NCBI RefSeq assembly: GCF_008017455.1
Contig: NZ_VRTY01000006.1
Span: 1 to 64,000, forward strand
Direction: 5' to 3'
DNA: 64,000 bases
From: Pontibacter qinzhouensis
GTDB lineage: Bacteria > Bacteroidota > Bacteroidia > Cytophagales > Hymenobacteraceae
Below the pieces are notes generated by a model, which saw only the letters and a program-made list of their open reading frames with translations, did no database searches and had not been told where the DNA came from. A program made the translations under genes and the position numbers. Numbering within the stretch: the first letter of the stretch is position 1; every line of letters starts with the position of its first letter. Shown here one piece after another: positions 9,146 to 15,447 of the stretch.

Positions 9146-9642
9146 AGTGTTTGCAGCTGTTTGTACAAAGTTACAACGAAATTCTGGTTTCATGCCCAAA
9201 TCTTACCAGTTGCCCTGGGCTAAGTACGTGGAGGTAAGTAGTATGAAACGAGTTGGAATCGATTCAAGAACCAGATTATGAATTATTCTAATGGAAATAG
9301 CCTTCAAAAGGATTTTGCCAAAAATTTCGCCAAGGGTCTTTGCAACAGATTTTATGTGTCTGAACTTAGTAGGCGTACCAATATAAAGCAAGCCGTAAAT
9401 CGCACGTAACAAGGGCATATAAAACCACGTTCAGCTTGCAGGTTAGCAGCAGCCATAGTTTGAGTTCCCCAATTTTGAAGAGAAGCCACAAGCGCAGAAA
9501 AGCTTTACAAGCTGCTCTAATGGCTCGTAAACCCACTTTTCTTAAGAAATTTAATTTTCTCCTTCGCACAAAAAACTGCCATTATTGAATCTTATTTAAA
9601 AAGCCGCGTTCTACTTTTAGTTCAACATCCGTAAACAGCCTC
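9146..9642. other. Divergent intergenic region between nuoA and the hybrid kinase
   Basis: About 500 bases containing upstream regions for nuoA (minus) and the kinase gene (plus), and one copy of the 57-bp repeat at 9281-9337. Small open frames here (9203-9418, 9366-9569, minus) have no start context or composition to support them. No promoter box is convincing. Confidence 0.5.
9281..9337 (-). repeat. 57-bp dispersed intergenic repeat, copy 3
   Basis: Minus-strand copy, 57 bases, reading ACCCTTGGCG...CCATTAGAATAATT. It lies upstream of nuoA and is not next to any gene end, so it is one of the copies that cannot be a simple 3'-end element. Confidence 0.85.
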
Positions 9643-12288
9643 ATGCAATTATCCGGAGACAGTATAAAAGCAAAAGTAATTATCGGGTTTGGCCTGGCCA
9701 TATCGGTGGTGGCAGTGGCCGTGTACCTGTTTTACGCCAGCTTTACGCAGCTACTCGGCTCAGTAGATGACCTGGCCAAACCAAATTACAAGCTGGCCAA
9801 ACTCCAGCACATTCTCGCCGATATCGCCACAGCCGAAAGCTCCATCAGGGCCTACACCCTCACCACCGACGAAAAATATTTCAAGGCTTACATTAAGGAG
9901 CTTGAAGGCATAGACAATGAGGTAGACTCGCTGCGCCTGCTCATGAACCACAACCCGGCTGAGTTGGCCCAGTTAGACTCTATTGCGGCCCTCCTGCAGG
10001 AGAAGGAACTGAGCATGCAACGCTATGTTGCCCTCCGGAAGCAGGAACAGAAGGCGAGCTACTCCGACCAGGCACTTCGGAAAATAAATTCCAGGGCCAA
10101 AGCACAACCTGCTACCACCATTATAAAACGCCACACCACCACCACCATTTCTGATAAAGCTCCAGAGCCAGAAGTAGTTGAAACCAAGCCAGCCCAAAGC
10201 AGTAGCCGGCGTGGCCTGTTCAGCAAGATTTTCTCTAAAAAACAAGACGATAAAGAGGAAGAAGTTAAAGAGGAAGTGCCCCTGAAGCCGATCTCGGTGC
10301 CGCAGCTGCAGGTTAAAATGGATGTGTCGGTAGATACCAGTTCGGCTGCCTCATCGCAACAGGTGGCACAGGTAACCGAAATCAAGAGCATTCTGCAAAC
10401 GCTTAAGCAGGAGGTAAGCAAGCAGGAGGCCATGCTTACGGCAAAAGAGCTGGCGATGCTGCAGCAAGACAAAGTGATTATGGACCGCATCAGGACGATG
10501 CTCTACAACCTCGAAAAAAGTGAGACGCAGCAGGCAAGCCTTAATGCAGAGAGTGCCAAAGCGGTGGTACACAAAAACTCCATGGTGCTGCTGCTGGTAG
10601 GTATATTTGGCCTGATTAGCAGTATTTCTTTTATTCTGATTATTCTGCGCGATATTACCCGCAGCAATGCTTACAAAGCCCAGCTCATTCGAGCTCAGAA
10701 AGAGGCCATTCAGCTTGCCCGTGCCAAGGAGGCTTTTGTAGCTAATATGAGCCACGAAATCCGGACGCCGCTGAATGTGGTGCTTGGTTTTTCGGAGCAG
10801 CTGCGCCACACGCCGCTCCAAACTACGCAGCAGGAGCACCTGCAGGCCATTAGCAGTGCCGGCGAGCACCTGCTGCATATTGTAAACGATGTACTGGATC
10901 TTTCGAAGCTCGAAGCTGGCAAGCTGCAACTGGATGTGGTGCCTTTCTTTCCGCAACAGGTATTGCAGGAGCTGGAGCAGGCCTTTAAACTGAAAGCCGA
11001 AACAAAAGGAATTACCTTTAGTTGCCAGACAGACCAGAAGCTACCGCAACAGCTGCTCGGCGATTCGCTCCGCCTGAAGCAGGTGCTCTTTAACCTCGTA
11101 GACAACGCCATTAAATTTACACACGAGGGGCAGGTAACCGTGCTGTGCAAGCTCAAGTCTCACCGCCGAAACCGGGTGGCGGTACAGCTGGAGGTGTCTG
11201 ATACCGGCATTGGCATACCCATGGAACAGGCAGAACACGTGTTCGGAGAGTTTAACCAAGCCGACGGCTCTATTATCAGGAAATACGGCGGAACCGGTCT
11301 TGGCCTTTCTATCAGCAAGCAACTGGTAGAGGCGCAGAACGGTGTTCTGTCGTTGCGCAGCGAGGTAGGGAAAGGTACTACGTTTACCGTGGTATTGCCT
11401 TTCAGGGAGCTGAAAACCATTGAAGTGCCAGATACTGCTGATGCCACAGAAGATAACGATATACCGCAGCCGGTTCTGAAAGGAAAGCAAGTGCTGGTGG
11501 TAGACGACGACCCCTATAGCCGCACCCTCTGCGAACTTATGCTGAAGCGTTGGGGTATGCAGGGGCGCCTGGCCAACGACCCGAAACAGGCACTGAAACT
11601 TCTGGAACAATACACCTTCGACCTGGTACTAACCGATATTCAGTTGCCGGGCATGAGCGGCAAAGCGCTCGCCAGGATAATCCGTAAGAAGAATCCTGAT
11701 CTCCCAATTCTGGCATTAACGGCTAACATTATGAGCCGCAACAAGGAGTTTTTTGCTAAAACCGGCATTTCCGATTACTTACTGAAACCCTATTCAGAGC
11801 AGGAACTCCATCAGAAGCTGAGTAAAGCGCTTCAGATAGTGAATCCTGCACACGAGCCGGAACCCGTTGCACAGGAACCTGCACCTGCCAGTATCTTAAC
11901 TGCTGAAGCAACAACAACTGCTGAAGCAACAACGCAGCCTCTCTTCGACCTAACCGAAATAAAAGTTTTTGCCGGAGACGACAGTGCCGCCATGGCTGCT
12001 ATTCTGGAAGTGCTTGTCGCTGATAATCGTCAGAATCTGCAATTGCTGCTAGCCGAGGCTTTGGCTGGGAACTGGCAGCAGGTGGGTAATATAGCTCATA
12101 AAATGCAGACTGCCTTTAAGCACCTGCACGCGCACTCGGTTACAGGGGCCTTGCAGGAACTGGAACAAGTCTTACACCAGTCTAAGCCAGCACCCGCTAA
12201 TTGCCAGAAAGCCGTGGAGCATCTGCAGGACCAGGTACCTTTGCTACTGGCGGCGCTGGAACAGGAACTACCGGTTCCACAGGAATAG
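9643..12288 (+). CDS. Hybrid sensor histidine kinase with receiver and Hpt domains
   Basis: An 881-residue inner-membrane phosphorelay protein. Layout: TM1 (about 12-32), an extracytoplasmic sensor region resembling CHASE3 (about 33-305), TM2 (about 311-336), HisKA with phospho-acceptor His371 (MSHEIRTPLN), HATPase (NAIKFT, DTGIGIP, GGTGLGLS), a receiver domain with Asp665 (LVLTDIQLPG) and a C-terminal Hpt domain with His819 (IAHKMQTAFKHL). The sensor region carries a Lys/Glu-rich low-complexity insert around residues 150-225 (for example SRRGLFSKIFSKKQDDKEEE), unusual for a periplasmic domain. The NtrC-type regulator at 13028 may be its output partner, but this is only suggested by proximity. 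Two hairpins follow the gene. Confidence 0.95.
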   Translation: MQLSGDSIKAKVIIGFGLAISVVAVAVYLFYASFTQLLGSVDDLAKPNYKLAKLQHILADIATAESSIRAYTLTTDEKYFKAYIKELEGIDNEVDSLRLLMNHNPAELAQLDSIAALLQEKELSMQRYVALRKQEQKASYSDQALRKINSRAKAQPATTIIKRHTTTTISDKAPEPEVVETKPAQSSSRRGLFSKIFSKKQDDKEEEVKEEVPLKPISVPQLQVKMDVSVDTSSAASSQQVAQVTEIKSILQTLKQEVSKQEAMLTAKELAMLQQDKVIMDRIRTMLYNLEKSETQQASLNAESAKAVVHKNSMVLLLVGIFGLISSISFILIILRDITRSNAYKAQLIRAQKEAIQLARAKEAFVANMSHEIRTPLNVVLGFSEQLRHTPLQTTQQEHLQAISSAGEHLLHIVNDVLDLSKLEAGKLQLDVVPFFPQQVLQELEQAFKLKAETKGITFSCQTDQKLPQQLLGDSLRLKQVLFNLVDNAIKFTHEGQVTVLCKLKSHRRNRVAVQLEVSDTGIGIPMEQAEHVFGEFNQADGSIIRKYGGTGLGLSISKQLVEAQNGVLSLRSEVGKGTTFTVVLPFRELKTIEVPDTADATEDNDIPQPVLKGKQVLVVDDDPYSRTLCELMLKRWGMQGRLANDPKQALKLLEQYTFDLVLTDIQLPGMSGKALARIIRKKNPDLPILALTANIMSRNKEFFAKTGISDYLLKPYSEQELHQKLSKALQIVNPAHEPEPVAQEPAPASILTAEATTTAEATTQPLFDLTEIKVFAGDDSAAMAAILEVLVADNRQNLQLLLAEALAGNWQQVGNIAHKMQTAFKHLHAHSVTGALQELEQVLHQSKPAPANCQKAVEHLQDQVPLLLAALEQELPVPQE

Positions 12289-12349
12289 GTACTAACTACT
12301 CGCCATGCAGCTAATCAGGCAGCAGGTGTTCTGCCCGTAATTTCTGCCA

Positions 12350-12392
12350 CTCCTGAAATACAACCAGCATGCAGCTACTTGTATTTCAGGAG
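12350..12392 (+). terminator. Hairpin 1 after the hybrid kinase
   Basis: A perfect 14-bp stem (CTCCTGAAATACAA at 12350-12363 with its complement at 12379-12392) around a 15-base loop, about 60 bases past the stop codon. No T run follows, so it may be a 3' stability element or a protein-binding site rather than an intrinsic terminator. Confidence 0.55.
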
Positions 12393-12398
12393 AATTGC

Positions 12399-12429
12399 TT
12401 AACTTATGCCGCTAATGCGCATAAGTTAA
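12399..12429 (+). promoter_or_regulatory. Hairpin 2, 53 bases before the Dabb gene
   Basis: A perfect 11-bp inverted repeat (TTAACTTATGC at 12399-12409, GCATAAGTTAA at 12419-12429) with a 9-base spacer. It could be a dyad operator or a 5'-UTR hairpin for the gene starting at 12482. Confidence 0.45.
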
Positions 12430-12481
12430 AAAGTTGCTGCGCCTGCAGAATCCTGGTTTAGCTAACAACAAAATCCGCTAT

Positions 12482-12895
12482 ATGAATAAACTGTCAAGAA
12501 GATCATTTTTGGGAAGCAGTGCATTTTTGTCGCTCGTCGGCGTTTTTGGCCTTGTGCCCTCTCTGTACAAAACCAGACAAAAAAAGAAAAATATGTTTGT
12601 ACACCATGTTTATTTCTGGCTTAAAAATCCAGACTCCGCAGCAGATAAGGCCAAGCTAATCGAAGGCCTGAACACCCTGAAAGGTATTAAGCAAATAAAA
12701 ATGGCGCATATTGGTGTGCCTGCCAACACGAACCGCTCTGTTATTGAACGTGGCTATGCTGTGTCGTGGCTTCTATTTTTCGATAACCAGCAGGAGCAGG
12801 ATGTGTACCAGGAGCACCCGGTGCATTTGAAATTCGTGGAAAACTATTCGCAGCTGTGGGAGAAGGTAATTGTGTACGACTCAGTAGACGCCTGA
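12482..12895 (+). CDS. Dabb (stress-responsive alpha/beta barrel) domain protein with twin-arginine signal
   Basis: A 137-residue protein from ATG 12482. The N-terminus carries a twin-arginine-type signal (SRRSFLG, residues 5-11) followed by a hydrophobic stretch (about 12-27). The rest is a ferredoxin-like Dabb domain: FVHHVYFWLKNPD at its start, then SVIERGYAVSWLLFFDNQQ and YQEHPVHLKFVE. Dabb proteins are small dimeric alpha/beta barrels of varied or unknown function. Export by Tat would be unusual for a cofactor-less small protein, though a predicted signal of this kind is seen in some Bacteroidota Dabb proteins as far as I recall. The ORF is also open upstream to 12434 but lacks an ATG there. 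Confidence 0.85.
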   Translation: MNKLSRRSFLGSSAFLSLVGVFGLVPSLYKTRQKKKNMFVHHVYFWLKNPDSAADKAKLIEGLNTLKGIKQIKMAHIGVPANTNRSVIERGYAVSWLLFFDNQQEQDVYQEHPVHLKFVENYSQLWEKVIVYDSVDA

Positions 12896-12903
12896 CACAA
12901 CAT

Positions 12904-12971
12904 ACCCTTGACTCAAAAGGCCTTCCGGAAGCAAAAAATACTTTCGGAAGGCCTTTTTCATTTGAATAATT
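12904..12971 (+). repeat. 57-bp dispersed intergenic repeat, copy 4 (68-bp variant)
   Basis: A plus-strand copy of 68 bases, 8 bases after the Dabb stop codon. The extra 11 bases enlarge the middle so that AAAGGCCTTCCGGAAG and CTTTCGGAAGGCCTTT pair, making a strong terminator-like stem followed by TTTTTCATT. Confidence 0.85.
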
Positions 12972-13027
12972 CGATCGGACTGGCAGCAAAAGATCAAGCT
13001 TCTAATGCAGCTAAGCTATCTTTCCTG

Positions 13028-14407
13028 CTACGCCTCTATGTTATACTGCCGCAGCTTATTGTAGAGCGTTTTACGATCTATGTTCAAAAGCCGGGCTGCT
13101 TTCGACTTGTTATATTTTACCCGCTCCAGCATCGCCAGAATCAGTTCCCTCTCGCTTTGGCCGGTAGCGCTGCGAAGGTCGGTAGCCAGTTGCGGCTCTG
13201 GTTCTGCTGTAAAAGATGTAGGAGCAGCAGCTACAAACGTAGGAGCCGGCTCTACAATTTCAGGAGGCAGTTGCTGTAAGGTTATCTGATTGGATGTTGC
13301 CAGTAATACGGAGCGCCTTACCACATTGCGCAGCTCACGCAGGTTGCCCGGCCACGCATAATTCTCCAGTACAATAGTCGCTTCCGCATCAAAGCCAGTA
13401 ACATTTCGCTCCAGTTCCTGGTTAGCCTGTTGCAGAAAATGTTCGGCAAACTGCATAATATCCTGGGTTCGTTCACGAAGTGGGGTGGTGTTTATTTTAA
13501 ATTCGTTCAGCCGGTGGTATAGGTCTTCTCTGAATTCGCCACGGCTAACTGCCTGCACCAGGTCCTCGTTTGTAGCCGCTATTATGCGTACATCTACCTC
13601 GGTGTCGGTGGTGCTGCCAATCTTCTTTACCTTCCGCTCCTGCAGTGCCCGTAGCAATTGCACCTGCACCTCATACGACAGGTTCCCGATCTCATCCAAA
13701 AACAGGGTGCCGCCACTGGCAGCTTCAAACTGGCCTTCTTTGTTGTTCAGGGCTCCCGTAAAGGCTCCTTTTACGTAACCAAACAATTCGCTGGCTGCCA
13801 GGTCTTTAGACAGTGCGCCACAATCTATGGCTACATAAGGTTTGTCGTGGCGTTTGCTGCTAAGGTGTATTTTTCGGGCTACAAATTCTTTACCGGTTCC
13901 GCTCTCACCCTCTATTATCACCGACATGTTGGTGGGCGCTATCAGGGCAATGTAGTCTTCTATTTTGGCTGCTTCGGGGCTGCGGCCGCTTACAAAAGCA
14001 AAATTACCCGATACGCCTGCACGTGCTTTGCCTGCTGGCTCTTCAGCCTTTTTCTGCAGGGCCTTCTTTATGGTGAGCAGTGTTTCGTCTGGGTTTATGG
14101 GCTTTGTAATATACTCAAAGGCACCCATTTTAATGGCTCTCACTGCCGTTCGTATATCGGCATAAGTTGTCATGAGTATAACGGGCACAGTGGTAGAGTA
14201 AACTCGTATCTGGCTCAGCAGCTCTATTCCGTCGCGGTCGGGTAACCTAAAGTCGGTGAGCACCAGATCGAAGGGCTGGCCTTTGAGCAGCCGAAGCCCC
14301 TCTTCGGCTGTATAAGCCGTTTGAACGTTATATTGCTGCTTCTGCAGAAAAGTCCGCAGCATCAGGCAAAACGTTGGGTCGTCGTCGATTAAAAGTATGT
14401 TCGGCAT
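13028..14407 (-). CDS. NtrC-family sigma-54-dependent response regulator
   Basis: A 459-residue cytosolic transcription activator. The receiver domain has phospho-acceptor Asp52 (LVLTDFRLPD) and acidic pocket DDD at 8-10. The AAA+ domain follows with Walker A GESGTGKE (about 167-174), the sigma-54 contact loop GAFTGA and the R-finger region. A FIS-type helix-turn-helix closes the protein (KYNKSKAARLLNIDRKTLYNKLRQY). It would drive sigma-54 promoters after phosphorylation by a sensor kinase. The hybrid kinase at 9643 is close but separated by the Dabb gene and on the other strand, so the pairing is a guess. Confidence 0.95.
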   Translation of the reverse strand: MPNILLIDDDPTFCLMLRTFLQKQQYNVQTAYTAEEGLRLLKGQPFDLVLTDFRLPDRDGIELLSQIRVYSTTVPVILMTTYADIRTAVRAIKMGAFEYITKPINPDETLLTIKKALQKKAEEPAGKARAGVSGNFAFVSGRSPEAAKIEDYIALIAPTNMSVIIEGESGTGKEFVARKIHLSSKRHDKPYVAIDCGALSKDLAASELFGYVKGAFTGALNNKEGQFEAASGGTLFLDEIGNLSYEVQVQLLRALQERKVKKIGSTTDTEVDVRIIAATNEDLVQAVSRGEFREDLYHRLNEFKINTTPLRERTQDIMQFAEHFLQQANQELERNVTGFDAEATIVLENYAWPGNLRELRNVVRRSVLLATSNQITLQQLPPEIVEPAPTFVAAAPTSFTAEPEPQLATDLRSATGQSERELILAMLERVKYNKSKAARLLNIDRKTLYNKLRQYNIEA

Positions 14408-14516
14408 AAATCAGCAGAAATATACGTATATCCGCAGGAAAGGACGTACGAATTTCGGTCTGGCCTAACTTTTTCTATTCAAATAAAGAACTGCTCTCTT
14501 CGGCAATAGTATTTTC

Positions 14517-14584
14517 ACCCTTGAAGGAGTACAAGGCGTGTAGGCCCAAAAATGCTTTGGAAGGCCTATTTCATTTAAATAATT
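14517..14584 (+). repeat. 57-bp dispersed intergenic repeat, copy 5 (68-bp variant)
   Basis: A plus-strand copy of 68 bases, ACCCTTGAAG...CTTTGGAAGGCC...CATTTAAATAATT. It is the same length as copy 4. It lies between two minus-strand genes, so it is not in sense behind a gene. Confidence 0.8.
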
Positions 14585-14651
14585 CTACTCAGAAACAAGA
14601 AGGGGGTGGTACGGCTATACCAGAGGTAAATTAAAAAAACGGATATTATAA

Positions 14652-14687
14652 AACAAGAAAACCTCCACAGTGGGAGGTTTTCTTGTT
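14652..14687 (-). terminator. Intrinsic terminator of the secreted protein gene at 14750
   Basis: A perfect 15-bp stem (AACAAGAAAACCTCC with GGAGGTTTTCTTGTT) around a 6-base loop, 62 bases past the stop of the minus-strand gene. In the minus direction the stem ends in TTTTCTTGTT. Confidence 0.8.
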
Positions 14688-14749
14688 AGTTTGGGTTGGC
14701 TATTGGTTGGCTTTGGCTAAAAGCTGAAAATTAAGTAGGGTTGGGGCGG

Positions 14750-15136
14750 TTATTGTTTCGGCTCGTCTTTCAGAACGGCACCAGCTTCGTCTATACGAAC
14801 GATACCTTTTTCCTGAGCGCTGTTAGTGCAAATCACTTCGTAAGTGTCTTTTTCACCTTCAGCATCGCCGGCTACTTTATATACTTCGTCAACTTTCCAC
14901 TCCTGGAAGGCTTCCTGTGCTAATACTTCTTTTACTGGCTCTGGAAGTTGATCTTGTGTAACTTTCACTCTTTCTTTTTCCTGAGCTGTAGCAGCTGTTC
15001 CTTGCTCAGTAGTTGTCTGTTCTTCAGTAGTTGTCTGCTCCGTTGGAGGAGTCTGAGTTTCTGTCTGGGCGTTTGCATCTATAGATATAAATCCGAAAAG
15101 GGCGATTGCGGCTGCTAAAACGGTTACTTTTTTCAT
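14750..15136 (-). CDS. Small secreted Gln/Thr/Glu-rich protein, PepSY-like C-terminus
   Basis: A 128-residue exported protein from ATG 15136 (MKKVTVLAAA); the longer frame to 15223 adds residues before a clear signal peptide and is rejected. The signal peptide ends near ANAQ. A low-complexity linker of Thr, Glu and Gln (about residues 24-55) follows, and a compact C-terminal domain of about 70 residues (VTQDQLPEPVKEVL, WKVDEVYKV, YEVICTN). The C-terminal part resembles small periplasmic PepSY-like or BLIP-like folds common in Bacteroidota, but the function is unknown. It is a single-gene unit with its own terminator. Confidence 0.8.
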   Translation of the reverse strand: MKKVTVLAAAIALFGFISIDANAQTETQTPPTEQTTTEEQTTTEQGTAATAQEKERVKVTQDQLPEPVKEVLAQEAFQEWKVDEVYKVAGDAEGEKDTYEVICTNSAQEKGIVRIDEAGAVLKDEPKQ

Positions 15137-15447
15137 GTTTCTTAATTTTTCGTTTATTAAACATTTAAATTGTATTTGCCCTATTGAGATAACTGTGCCA
15201 GAAATAAAATTTATTTTAAACACTTGATATTCAGGTATTTAAATAATTTCATGCACCTCTACAGATTGGGGAACTGTGGGGCGGAGTGTAGAATAATTTC
15301 CACACTTTGTGGAGCTGGAGCAGAGATCCACAAAAATAGCCTGAAACTGTTTTCTTAAATTCCGTTTCTAGGAGTGCCGCCTTACACATGGTCTTAACAT
15401 CGAAATCAGCGCTTACCTATAGTTGCAAATATTAACTAAATTGCCGC
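15137..15447. other. Divergent intergenic region upstream of polA
   Basis: About 310 bases between two divergent genes. It contains a TCCACA-TGTGGA dyad at 15299-15313 and another TCCACA at 15327. A TATAGTTG about 25 bases before polA matches seven of eight positions of TAnnTTTG. No gene seen. Confidence 0.45.

Larger units (their letters stand above)
14408..14749. other. Intergenic region with one repeat and one terminator
   Basis: About 340 bases upstream of the response regulator and downstream of the secreted protein gene at 14750. It holds a long copy of the dispersed repeat (14517-14584) and the hairpin terminator (14652-14687). No gene seen. Confidence 0.6.

Noticed and set aside
9203..9569. 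Two minus-strand frames upstream of nuoA
   Set aside because: One runs through repeat copy 3; both lack a domain, and the second lies in a region better explained as leader sequence.
15241..15265. TATTTAAATAATTTC resembling the 3' end of the repeat
   Set aside because: No conserved CTTCnGAAGGC block or ACCCTTG end in front of it.
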